A stretch of 17,163 bases of DNA from Eubacteriales Family XIII. Incertae Sedis bacterium (GTDB lineage: Bacteria; Bacillota; Clostridia; Peptostreptococcales; Anaerovoracaceae), in NCBI GenBank assembly GCA_031281765.1, contig JAITEX010000170.1, positions 1 through 17,163 of the forward strand, read 5' to 3'. Position 1 is the stretch's first letter. Every line of letters begins with the position of its first letter. Positions 5,471 through 13,305 of this stretch are shown in pieces. The notes beneath the pieces are model-generated. The model ran no database searches and was not told the origin of the DNA. It saw nothing but the letters and a program-made list of their open reading frames with translations. The translations under genes were made by a program, and so were the position numbers.

Positions 5471-8400
5471 GGTACTACCTTCTTTCGTTGTTTCCTTAGA
5501 CGCGCGAGCAGAACGGCCGCAATTGCTATCCCCGCGCCGGAGAGAAGCAGCAGGGCGATGTAGGGCGTTATCGTGCGCGGGTCGCCGGTATCGGGCGATG
5601 TTGAATCGGGCGGTGGCGGCGTTATTCCTATTTGCTCGTTGACCACGTTCACTTCCACGCGCGCCGGTTTGCCATCCGCGGCGGTAAGCACGGTAAATTC
5701 ATAGCGTGTACTTTTCGTTACTCCCTCCGGCAAGGCATACCCTTTCGGGATATTCGTCTCTACAAAATAGTAGGAGCCGGGCGGCAGGCCCGCTATGTCT
5801 ATGACGCCGCTTGAATTTGTAGTATAGTCGCCTATTTTGGCCCGCGGATCCGCTTTGTACAGGGCAAACCCCGCGCCGGCGAGCTTCTTCCCGCTGTCGC
5901 TGAGTTTGGTAAGCCGTACGCTGCTTTGATAGTTGGTGAAACTGCCGAGGTCGATGGTGGCCGGCGTATCGTCAAAGGACTCGTCGACGGTAAATGTTAC
6001 GATGTGTTCGTTGACAAGATACCCATCCGCGGCGCCGCTTGCGGTATAGCCTTCATACACCCGATACTCCCCCGGGGCTAAATTGCCGAAGAACACAACG
6101 CCGTCGGCGCCGGATGTGAAGAGGCCGTTATCCGGGCCGGGTATATTGTCCCCGGTAGTGACCGATTGCAGGCCGAACGCATAGCCGGCCAAAGGCGCGC
6201 CGCTCGCATTGACTTTCAGGAGCCGCGCTCCCGCCCGGTAATTGTGGTAGGGTTTGCCGTCGTTGATTTGTATGGTGTCCGCTTCGCCGGCCGCTTCTGC
6301 GGGGATGGTGAATGAAGCTATCTTCGCGGTGTTCCGCGCATAGCCCGCGGGCGCAATTGACTCAACTACCGTGTAGACGCCGGGCGCAAGCCCGGTGAAG
6401 TTTACGATGCCGTCTGAACCGGAATACGCTATTTCCAAAGGTGTCTGCGCGCTGTCGAGCAGGGTGAATTGGGCGCCCTGAAGCGGCACATTCCGCTCCG
6501 ACGTCTTAAGCAGCCGGGCTGTCCCCTGATAGTTGACATAGGAGCCGTAACCCGCTTGCGCGCCGTGCAGGTCGGGCAGATCCGGGCCATACGTATCTAA
6601 GTCTAAGAGAATCTTCTTCGAATTTTGTTCTTCGGTCTGTGTAATGGTGAAATCGAAGGCGGCCGGCCTCTCGGTATTCCGCAGATAGCCCGGCGCGGCG
6701 GCTGTTTCGACGATGCGGTAATCGCCGTTCTCAAGGCCGCTGAACGCGACCACGCCATAGGTGTTTGAAACGGTGACGCGCAGAGGCTTGTTCGGGTCGG
6801 CGCCGCTGCCCGCTGTCTTATAGAGGGAGAATTCCGCTCCGCAGAGCGCCTCGCCATCGGCGCCGGATTTGTAGAAAAAGACCGAGGCGTCAACGAGTTC
6901 ATTGGGCAACCCTTCCCCGAGTATCGCGTCCAAATCGGCGACCATCTCCCCGGTCGCAGGGTTGAACTGAGCGGTCGCGTAGACGAGTGAGTCCGAATCC
7001 GGTCCCGCGCCGGTATTTTCGGGGACGACAATCGGTCCGAGCAAATGGCCGGCATAGGGGAGGTCAAAGCCGTTAGGCGCGGTGGTTTCCTTGAGCCAGT
7101 AATCGTCTCCGGGCGGGAGGCCGGTAAATTCGACCTTGCCGTTTGCGTCGGAAGTAACGCCGGTCTGAACCGGCTGCGCGGAAGAATAATAGGAGGGGTC
7201 TTTATCGTAAAGGTCAAAGACCGCTCCGGGCAGCGGCTGCCCGTCCATGTTCGCCAGGGCGGGCGGTATAGCGCCGCCGGTAAACCGCATCACCTTCGTG
7301 AAGCGGATCATGCCTTTGATATTCACCACGTAGAGATCTGATTGCGGGTAGACGCCGTCCTCGTCGCTGATGGTGATAACACTGGGCCGGTCAAGCCTGA
7401 TGTAACCCGTCGGCGCGCTTACTTCCGTGAATTGGTAGGTTCCCGGCGGCAGGCCCGTGATGGTAAGGACGCCGTTATTATCCGTCGACATATTGCCGGG
7501 GAAACCGGGAGGGACCACCGCGCCGGCGGCTGTCGGCGTAGCCGGTGATTGCCAATTAGGAGCGCTTTCCGTGCCGGTATTGACCTTGAGCGAGAACTTC
7601 GCCGGATTACCCGTAATAGCCTTGATGTTTTCGTCTACCTTGTGCAGGGTCAGGCTGCCGAGGCTGTTTGTGAGCGCGATATTCTGGGACGCGGCGCTGC
7701 TTGAGACCGTGACGGCCTTACCGTAGAGCAGTTCGTCGCTGATAGCGTAGCCGAGAGCTTCCCATTTGCCGTTCGTCAATTCTTTGATGGTGTAATTGCC
7801 GATGACAAGGTTGCTGAAGGTCGCCTTGCCGTTTGCGTCGGTCACCCGGTTTACACCCACCTGGTTGCCGTTCTTGTCAAAGAGCGCGAGGGTCACGCCG
7901 TCCATCGGCGCGCCGCCCGTTGCCGTGGTCTTGGTCACTGCCAGAGAGACGAGCTGCCCCATAAGGACGCCGCCCGCGCTCGTGACCTTGATGGGGGTTT
8001 TCGTGTTGCTGCCCGGGGTCATGCCGCCCTGGTTTGTCGAATCGATGGTGACATCGTTTTCGGGCTGCGCCGAGGCGCTGCTGATCATGACCGAAGTGCG
8101 GAAGGTCAGGATGTAAGCGTGGTCGATGGTGGCGTTCCCGCCCGGATGGAGATTCAACGTCAGTTCCGGCTTGCCGTCCGCGTTTGTATCGTACTTCCAA
8201 TCGTAGTCGTTTGTACTGGCTGGAGACGGCACGCCCGTAAGCGGATTTGAGGTATCCGGCGTCAGTGTGCCGTTGGCCGCCACGATGGCCGGGTATACCT
8301 GTATGGTATCGGTCTGTATGGTCTGTGAACTGGAGGTATTGTTTACCGGCACGTCATGGACGACGACGTTTGAGGTGGTCGATTGCGCGGGGTTGATTTG

Positions 8401-10974
8401 CACCGTCCAGTAGAGGTAGCCGTCGTTGCCCTGCACACCGCTCTTGTTCACCATCTTGCCGCCGCTCCAGGGCGTTACGGACGAGGGATAGGTGTGGTCT
8501 ACGGAATTGTCGTTGTGCAGCATGGCCGTGTTCGTATAGGTGGCGGCCACGTCCTGCTGTACGCCGTCTACCACGTCGCCCACCGAGGTCTGGAACTCTA
8601 TGAGGTAGCGGTCGTTTTGGCCGGGATTGGGTATGTCGGGGAAGCGCACCGTAATGGTATTGCTATTGCCGGGTACGGGGTCGTCAATCGAGAACTGCGA
8701 ATATTCCTCCGGCGTCAGCTCCGCGCCTTTCGCGGTGTTTCCCTTCGCGTCCACGGAATAATGGTAGATGTGGAGCGAGAACGGTATGTAGGTCTGCTGC
8801 TGCGTGCTGCCCGGCGAGACAATCTGGTCCGTAAACACGCCGTTTTTCAGCGGTGTGGAGGCATAGCCGAGATAGGTACTCCACGTGATGACCTTGTTCA
8901 CGGGGTCGTAGCTGCCGCTCTTCTTGCCGTTTTCCGTATCGGTCTGCGTCGGCGTATAACTCGCCTCGTCCGTGGAGCTGTACGGCTTGCCGCTGATCGT
9001 CCAGGAGGCGGTGGCGGTGTTGTCAAAGTAAGCGCCCGGCTGCGGGTCGGCGGCGTAGACGGTGTCATAGGTGATGGTGAAGTTGTCCTTCGTGGTGGCA
9101 TAGCTTCCGGTGAAAGTGATGGTGAATGTTTGCTTTCCGCTTACGGTCTGAGTCGAAAGCGTGTAATCCGTGCCGGAGACCAAGTCCTTGCCGGAATAGG
9201 AGTCGTGTACCAGAAGCGTACTCTGCACTAAGGTATGCCCCGTAGAGAGGGTATCGACGAATTTCAAACCCGTTATCTGATGCCGGTCGTTGTTGACGAC
9301 GTTCTGCCAGGACAGACGCTTGGTGCCGATATTGATGGCCTGAAGCCATTTGATGATGCCCGTCTGCTTGACGGTGGTAGTGGTAGAGGACTCCGTCGGC
9401 GGGTTCGCGCCCGTACTCGACGTGTTCTTGACCGTGTAGTTGCTGTTAACGACGCCGTTCGGGTCGACGGTCCCGTTTGCGATGTTGCCGGTAGCGTAGG
9501 TCTGGTAGACGATGTCGTACGCCTGCCCGTTTACGCCGTTATTGAACTGCACCGCGAAGGCGCCCGCGGAGGTCGTTACCGTATAATTGCCGGAACCAAG
9601 CGGCGTCGTGCCGCGGATCGGCGTGCCGTCGGCGGCGAAGGTCACCGGATAGATTTTTACCGTCGAGGGGTCAAATCCCATGCCGCCGCCTTGCGAAGCG
9701 GCCGTGCCCGCGGCGTAGGGGTCATAGACATCCGTTATGCGCGCTTGAGCGGCGGTGTAGGCCCCTTGATTGTAATTGTACCGCAGCGCGAACTGATAGG
9801 TCTGGCGCCGCGTCGGGCTTTCGCCCGGAACGGTTTCCGTGGACGTCCCCGTGCTTATCTTCTCAAGGAGCTTGCCGTAATTGGCCTTGACGGTGCTCGT
9901 CGAACTGAGCGGCGTCGGGAATTCATTCGAGGTCACGGAGGCGCTGTTCGTAAACGTATAGGCCCCGCCTGTCTGGGTGATCTGCGACGTGTCCACGGGC
10001 GTGACATAGGTGATTTTGTAGGCGTCGCTCGTCACGCCGGGGAAGTTTACTTTGAAATCCGGGGCGGGGCCCACGGTATAGGCTACGGTCGGGTTCGTCT
10101 CGGAGCCCGCGACCGGGTTTCCGTAAACGTCCACGCGGATTTTCTGCACCTTGACGGTGGTGCTGCCCATCACGAGGTGCGCCGGGAAGGTGTCGGTGAC
10201 GGTCATATTCGTTACGGAGCGCATCGCCTTGTTGACAAGCACGGTCCACGTGATGGAATCCGGGTTACGCTCGCTTGACAGCGCGCCGCTTTTCTCGATG
10301 CCGCTCGAGGTCTGCGGTCTCAGGTTGACCGTGGCCGTCATATTCTGGTCGTTCGGGAATTTGATGCTCGTCTGTCCGGGGGTCAGCGAGCCGTTTTGAT
10401 AGAGGCTGCCCTGGAAGTAGAGACTGCCCTTCAGCTCGCCGGCCGATTGGACCTTGTCGGTAAAGATGATGTGTACCGTGCCGCCGCCGCTGCCGGAGGG
10501 TGGCATGACCACGTCGAAATATCCGTACAGCACGCCCTTGCTGTCGTAGAGCGGCACATTGGAGATGCCCTGCGTGACCGTTACATTGGTCGGCAGCTTG
10601 ATGTCATAATAGTCGCCCGCTTCGACGCTTTTACTGATATAGGCCGGAATGTCAAGCCCCACATTGAAGTTTATAATGGAGTCGATAGTAGGGTCAGTGA
10701 CTGCGTTCCCCTTGCTGTCGGTAAATGACAGCTGCATCCCGGTGGTGATCGACGCGGTAGAGGCGTCCGGGAAGTACGTGCGTATGTCCGTGGTGGGACG
10801 CGCCTTAAGATTCGAGTCGGCGGCGAGAAGCGTAACGGGCGCGGATACGACCGCGGCGTTTCCCTCATCGCCCTGCGCCAACGCCAACGGCGCCGAAAGC
10901 GTTTGGAAAACCAACGCCAAAACTACCCCCATCGCAACGATGAGAAATGAACGTCTGACCATTTTGCATCTCAT
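5461..10974 (-). CDS. Giant wall-anchored adhesin with CnaA- and CnaB-like domains
   Basis: A predicted surface protein of 1837 residues. Order: signal peptide (1-33, cleavage likely after ALALA), an N-terminal beta-rich adhesin-like region (about 45-220), about five CnaA/collagen-binding-like repeats (about 220-1000), seven SpaA/CnaB repeats (from about 1008, 1105, 1220, 1362, 1483, 1580 and 1683), a proline-rich stretch and a sorting signal. The sorting signal is SPDTG (1793-1797) followed by a hydrophobic helix and RLRKQRKK. Lys, Asp or Glu, and Asn residues expected for internal isopeptide bonds recur in the repeats, so the protein is probably a stiff, protease-resistant rod. The ligand is unknown. 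The start ATG is preceded by GGGGAG at 8 bases; an alternative ATG lies four codons in. No pilin motif or sortase gene is visible nearby. The downstream DUF5996 gene overlaps its stop. Confidence 0.92.
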   Translation of the reverse strand: MRCKMVRRSFLIVAMGVVLALVFQTLSAPLALAQGDEGNAAVVSAPVTLLAADSNLKARPTTDIRTYFPDASTASITTGMQLSFTDSKGNAVTDPTIDSIINFNVGLDIPAYISKSVEAGDYYDIKLPTNVTVTQGISNVPLYDSKGVLYGYFDVVMPPSGSGGGTVHIIFTDKVQSAGELKGSLYFQGSLYQNGSLTPGQTSIKFPNDQNMTATVNLRPQTSSGIEKSGALSSERNPDSITWTVLVNKAMRSVTNMTVTDTFPAHLVMGSTTVKVQKIRVDVYGNPVAGSETNPTVAYTVGPAPDFKVNFPGVTSDAYKITYVTPVDTSQITQTGGAYTFTNSASVTSNEFPTPLSSTSTVKANYGKLLEKISTGTSTETVPGESPTRRQTYQFALRYNYNQGAYTAAQARITDVYDPYAAGTAASQGGGMGFDPSTVKIYPVTFAADGTPIRGTTPLGSGNYTVTTSAGAFAVQFNNGVNGQAYDIVYQTYATGNIANGTVDPNGVVNSNYTVKNTSSTGANPPTESSTTTTVKQTGIIKWLQAINIGTKRLSWQNVVNNDRHQITGLKFVDTLSTGHTLVQSTLLVHDSYSGKDLVSGTDYTLSTQTVSGKQTFTITFTGSYATTKDNFTITYDTVYAADPQPGAYFDNTATASWTISGKPYSSTDEASYTPTQTDTENGKKSGSYDPVNKVITWSTYLGYASTPLKNGVFTDQIVSPGSTQQQTYIPFSLHIYHYSVDAKGNTAKGAELTPEEYSQFSIDDPVPGNSNTITVRFPDIPNPGQNDRYLIEFQTSVGDVVDGVQQDVAATYTNTAMLHNDNSVDHTYPSSVTPWSGGKMVNKSGVQGNDGYLYWTVQINPAQSTTSNVVVHDVPVNNTSSSQTIQTDTIQVYPAIVAANGTLTPDTSNPLTGVPSPASTNDYDWKYDTNADGKPELTLNLHPGGNATIDHAYILTFRTSVMISSASAQPENDVTIDSTNQGGMTPGSNTKTPIKVTSAGGVLMGQLVSLAVTKTTATGGAPMDGVTLALFDKNGNQVGVNRVTDANGKATFSNLVIGNYTIKELTNGKWEALGYAISDELLYGKAVTVSSSAASQNIALTNSLGSLTLHKVDENIKAITGNPAKFSLKVNTGTESAPNWQSPATPTAAGAVVPPGFPGNMSTDNNGVLTITGLPPGTYQFTEVSAPTGYIRLDRPSVITISDEDGVYPQSDLYVVNIKGMIRFTKVMRFTGGAIPPALANMDGQPLPGAVFDLYDKDPSYYSSAQPVQTGVTSDANGKVEFTGLPPGDDYWLKETTAPNGFDLPYAGHLLGPIVVPENTGAGPDSDSLVYATAQFNPATGEMVADLDAILGEGLPNELVDASVFFYKSGADGEALCGAEFSLYKTAGSGADPNKPLRVTVSNTYGVVAFSGLENGDYRIVETAAAPGYLRNTERPAAFDFTITQTEEQNSKKILLDLDTYGPDLPDLHGAQAGYGSYVNYQGTARLLKTSERNVPLQGAQFTLLDSAQTPLEIAYSGSDGIVNFTGLAPGVYTVVESIAPAGYARNTAKIASFTIPAEAAGEADTIQINDGKPYHNYRAGARLLKVNASGAPLAGYAFGLQSVTTGDNIPGPDNGLFTSGADGVVFFGNLAPGEYRVYEGYTASGAADGYLVNEHIVTFTVDESFDDTPATIDLGSFTNYQSSVRLTKLSDSGKKLAGAGFALYKADPRAKIGDYTTNSSGVIDIAGLPPGSYYFVETNIPKGYALPEGVTKSTRYEFTVLTAADGKPARVEVNVVNEQIGITPPPPDSTSPDTGDPRTITPYIALLLLSGAGIAIAAVLLARLRKQRKKVVPWN
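5464..5598 (-). other. Cell-wall sorting signal (SPDTG type)
   Basis: Residues 1793-1837: SPDTG, then a hydrophobic segment (YIALLLLSGAGIAIAAVLLA) and a basic tail (RLRKQRKK). This is a standard sortase substrate layout. The motif differs from canonical LPXTG but fits the (S/P)PXTG motif used by the Clostridioides difficile class B sortase. Confidence 0.8.
5622..7959 (-). repeat. Seven SpaA/CnaB repeats of the adhesin
   Basis: Each repeat has an opening Lys strand (e.g. TLHKVDE, RLLKTSE, RLTKLSD), a turn like GLPPGTY or GLAPGVY, a Glu segment (TEVSAPTGY, VETAAAPGY, VESIAPAGY, VETNIPKGY), and a closing Asn strand (VNIKG, VNYQG, HNYRA, TNYQS, VNEQ). At five of the six junctions the closing Asn lies exactly nine residues before the next domain's Lys; the third-to-fourth junction has eleven. 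This is the expected Lys-Glu-Asn isopeptide geometry. Confidence 0.85.
7962..10317 (-). repeat. Five CnaA-like repeats of the adhesin
   Basis: Diverged protein repeats of about 145-170 residues start near residues 220, 366, 535, 680 and 839. Each begins with a strand carrying Lys (GIEKSG, LLEKIS, GIIKWL, NGKKSG, MVNKSG). Each then has a strand with Asp (TVTDTF, RITDVY, KFVDTL, VFTDQI, VVHDVP) and ends with Asn (FTNSAS, TVKNTS, FDNTAT, YTNTAM, PENDVT). This is the Lys-Asp-Asn pattern of CnaA-type isopeptide domains. The boundaries are approximate. Confidence 0.65.
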
Positions 10975-11021
10975 GACCCCGTCTCCCCTGTATTCAGCAA
11001 CAAAATTATCTGTTTACAACA

Positions 11022-11030
11022 ATTATACCA
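11022..11030 (-). promoter_or_regulatory. Extended -10 promoter of the adhesin unit
   Basis: On the minus strand the sequence reads TGG then TATAAT (11030 down to 11022), a full consensus extended -10. No good -35 is visible, which is acceptable for this class. It lies about 47 bases upstream of the adhesin start. Confidence 0.55.
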
Positions 11031-11039
11031 TGCCAACCC

Positions 11040-11186
11040 GCGTTTCGTTTAAAGAAATCCGTCGCTTTGGCCACACAACGCGGCGTCAATTTTTCAAAAG
11101 CGCTGAAGTCGGCGCTCACAGAGGAACTCGATAGAGCCCGAAATTTATCAAGCGGATTACCTCCAAATGACAAGACAGTGCCTTGA
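11040..11186 (+). pseudogene. Possible 3' remnant of a HicB-like antitoxin gene
   Basis: One frame without a start codon reads, from 11049, LKKSVALATQRGVNFSK and then ALKSALTEELDRARN, and stops at TGA 11184-11186. The segment QRGVNFSKALKSALTEEL resembles the C-terminal ribbon-helix-helix region of HicB antitoxins as I recall it (e.g. gINFSqvLQeALKEkL). The composition is protein-like and amphipathic, unlike random intergenic DNA. No ATG/GTG/TTG start with a ribosome binding site precedes it, the N-terminal HicB domain is absent, and no hicA toxin is nearby. It could be a decayed fragment or a chance reading. Confidence 0.35.
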
Positions 11187-11203
11187 TTATGGGAAATATT
11201 GCG

Positions 11204-11231
11204 TGGACAAAAAGGGAAGTTTAATTATAAA
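11204..11231 (+). promoter_or_regulatory. Candidate promoter of the permease gene
   Basis: TGGACA (11204-11209) and TATAAA (11226-11231), each 5 of 6 to consensus, are spaced 16 bp apart. A weaker alternative is TTGGGC (11249-11254) with TATAGG (11272-11277) at 17 bp. Confidence 0.45.
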
Positions 11232-11312
11232 ATTTCACTGTAAAAAGGTTGGGCCCATCGCAATCATGCATTATAGGGTAAAAAATTGGGCTCGGGAAAA
11301 AAGGAGGTTGAT

Positions 11313-13178
11313 ATGGCAGAAGCAAGAATCGTAAACAAGAGCGAGCGGACGCTGTCGCGCGGCATCAGGTCGTGGCATGTATCGCTTATTGCTCTCGGCG
11401 GGATAATAGGGTCCTGCTATTTCCTCGGACTGGGTTTGACGTTCCATGATATGGGCGCGGGCGCAGTCCTTATTTCTTATGCGCTCGCGGGCCTGACGAT
11501 TTACGGCGTCATGCAGAGTTTCGCGGAGCTGCTCGTCAATATTCCGAGGCGCGGGTCTTTCGTATCGTACACGCGCGAATTTATGGGCGATACGGCGTCG
11601 GCCGGTATCGGCTGGGCGTTCTGGGCCAACTGGGTTTGTTATATCCCGTCGGAAGCGCTCGCGGTGGCGACGTTCGCGAACGCGCTCTTCCATGAAGGGC
11701 AGGCAAGCCTGACCATGATATTTATATACGGCGTCATATCCCTCGCGCTGCTGACGCTTATCAATATCTATCATGTCACGTGGTTCGGCCATTTGGAATC
11801 GATTATGGCCATCATCAAAATCATTGCCGTTGCGCTGTTTGTCATTGCGGCCATCGTTATCTGGATGGGCGTCTGGAACCATGGCGCGGTGATGTCGAAC
11901 GAGGACGGCGAGACCTTCACGATCGGCGCGGGCTTTATCGGACTGAAAGCCATGCTCGGCACTGCGGGCGGGGCGGTCGTTGATACGGCCCATCAGCTCT
12001 TCCCGGGCGGCGGCTTTATCATTATCACGATGATGATATGGACGCTCGTAAACTTCCAGGGGTCCGAGATAGTCGGCCTTTCGGCGGCGGAAACGCAGGA
12101 TCCCGAAAAGAATGTCCCGGCGGCCTGCAAGAAAGTTGCGTTCCGTATCATTCTCATCTATCTCGTACCGATTTTCGTGCTTTCCCTCATTATGCCGTAC
12201 TTCGCGGCGACGCTCGAGGACTCGGTCTTTGCGCAGGCCCTTGTGTCCTACGGTTTCGGATGGGGCGCCAAGCTGTTTGAGGTAGTTACGCTTATCGCCG
12301 CGTTCAGCTGCGCGAATTCCGGTTTCTACGGGACGGTCCGCTCGCTCTACGGCTTGTCGGTCGAAGGGCTTGCCCCGAAATTCCTTTCCGATTTGAACCG
12401 GTTCAATACGCCGCAGAAAGCGACGATATTCTCGCTCGCCTTTGTGTGGATAATATTCGTGTTCAGCTTCCTCATCGTCAATGTCGGTTGGGGCGGCGGT
12501 GAAAACAACAAGCTCTATATCGCGCTTATCGGTATCGCGGGCTTTACCGGCACGCTCTGCTGGGTCGGCATACTCTATTCACAGATAGTATTCAGAAAAC
12601 GCCTGAAGCGGCGCGGCTATGATTGGCGGAAGGATCTGACGGTCAAAGCGAAATGGTTCCCGGGCCTTGCCTGGTTTGCCGTCATCGTACAGGCCGCGGC
12701 GATGATACTGCTTATCTTCGAAGAAGGGGACGGTATCCCGATCTTCGTGCTTTCGATGGATATTATTATCGTGCCGATAGTCGTCTATGCCTTGCAGAAG
12801 TACCGCGGCAAGATCCGCACTACCGTGACGCTCGGCTCGGACGAGGTGACGTTTGATGAAAAATTCCCGGACAAGACGGGCGAAGATACCAAAGCGGCGG
12901 TCGAACCGACGGTCGGCGGGGGCGGAACCCTCTCGGCCCTGCTCGTTATTGTAACGGTCGTGTCCGTGGCGTTGTCGTTTGTGACCATCCATTTCAATCC
13001 GGCTGAGTTGGAACGCGGCAATATCTTTACGGGAGAAGGCATGGGCATCGTTTGGCTGCTTATACTCGCCCTCTTTATCACGTACGCTATCGTCGTTGTC
13101 TGCGTCCGCTCGCTTATCAGGAAACGGGCGGCGGCGCCCGCAGATGATAAACCCGCGGGAAGCGCCGGCGCGGAATAG
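11313..13178 (+). CDS. APC-family amino acid/polyamine permease
   Basis: A 621-residue integral membrane transporter. The N-terminal motif SLIALGGIIGSCYFLGLGL is the first-helix signature of the APC superfamily (amino acid-polyamine-cation transporters), with GSCYFLG where GTGLFLG-like sequences are common. By eye there are about 14 hydrophobic segments, more than the usual 12. The last two follow a soluble stretch of about 45 residues (near 505-550). The start is ATG 11313, with AAGGAGG at 11301-11307; a TTG nine codons upstream lies before that site and is unlikely. The substrate is not determinable. The next gene, a putrescine aminotransferase, makes putrescine or a related amine/amino acid the leading guess. 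A hairpin follows the gene, so the two genes may be only partly co-transcribed. Confidence 0.9.
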   Translation: MAEARIVNKSERTLSRGIRSWHVSLIALGGIIGSCYFLGLGLTFHDMGAGAVLISYALAGLTIYGVMQSFAELLVNIPRRGSFVSYTREFMGDTASAGIGWAFWANWVCYIPSEALAVATFANALFHEGQASLTMIFIYGVISLALLTLINIYHVTWFGHLESIMAIIKIIAVALFVIAAIVIWMGVWNHGAVMSNEDGETFTIGAGFIGLKAMLGTAGGAVVDTAHQLFPGGGFIIITMMIWTLVNFQGSEIVGLSAAETQDPEKNVPAACKKVAFRIILIYLVPIFVLSLIMPYFAATLEDSVFAQALVSYGFGWGAKLFEVVTLIAAFSCANSGFYGTVRSLYGLSVEGLAPKFLSDLNRFNTPQKATIFSLAFVWIIFVFSFLIVNVGWGGGENNKLYIALIGIAGFTGTLCWVGILYSQIVFRKRLKRRGYDWRKDLTVKAKWFPGLAWFAVIVQAAAMILLIFEEGDGIPIFVLSMDIIIVPIVVYALQKYRGKIRTTVTLGSDEVTFDEKFPDKTGEDTKAAVEPTVGGGGTLSALLVIVTVVSVALSFVTIHFNPAELERGNIFTGEGMGIVWLLILALFITYAIVVVCVRSLIRKRAAAPADDKPAGSAGAE

Positions 13179-13198
13179 CAAACTGATAACAAGTGAAT

Positions 13199-13241
13199 AA
13201 ACGCCTACGGCAACCGGATGATTGAGAAGCCGTAGGCGTTT
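13199..13241 (+). terminator. Hairpin after the permease gene
   Basis: AAACGCCTACGGC (13199-13211) pairs perfectly with GCCGTAGGCGTTT (13229-13241), with a 17-base loop. The T-tract is short (TTTGTG), so termination may be partial and read-through into patA is possible. Confidence 0.65.
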
Positions 13242-13251
13242 GTGCGATAAT
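13222..13251 (+). promoter_or_regulatory. Candidate patA promoter overlapping the hairpin
   Basis: TTGAGA (13222-13227, 5 of 6) and GATAAT (13246-13251, 5 of 6), 18 bp apart, with TG at 13243-13244 making an extended -10. The -35 lies in the loop of the preceding hairpin and the hairpin's right arm forms the spacer. The leader to the ATG would be about 48 bases. Confidence 0.45.
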
Positions 13252-13305
13252 GAAGTTACATGAAGCTCTGTTATTAGGTTAACAAAACGTTAGGAGGTTT
13301 TATCC

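Larger units (their letters stand above)
10975..11312. other. Divergent intergenic region, adhesin/permease
   Basis: 338 bases between two divergent genes. It holds an extended -10 for the adhesin, a possible promoter for the permease, and between them a degraded-looking reading frame (see separate entries). No palindrome or riboswitch-like structure was recognised. Confidence 0.6.

Noticed and set aside
4508..5563. A 351-residue frame on + across the DUF5996 gene
   Set aside because: It starts inside the terminator, and its translation is Arg-rich without family features, while the minus-strand frame matches DUF5996.
6603..7217. A 204-residue minus-strand frame within the adhesin gene
   Set aside because: It is on the same strand but out of frame with the CnaB repeats, and its Pro/Arg/Ser/Thr-rich translation has no domain; no frameshift in the adhesin is needed.
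8383..10278. Two long open frames antisense to the adhesin (8383-9231 and 9235-10278, +)
   Set aside because: They mirror the codon pattern of the adhesin on the other strand, have Arg/Gly/Val-rich low-information translations, and show no ribosome binding site or family resemblance.
11271..11993. A 240-residue minus-strand frame over the permease start
   Set aside because: It is antisense to clear transmembrane coding sequence, lacks its own signals and is highly charged as expected for a shadow of hydrophobic codons.
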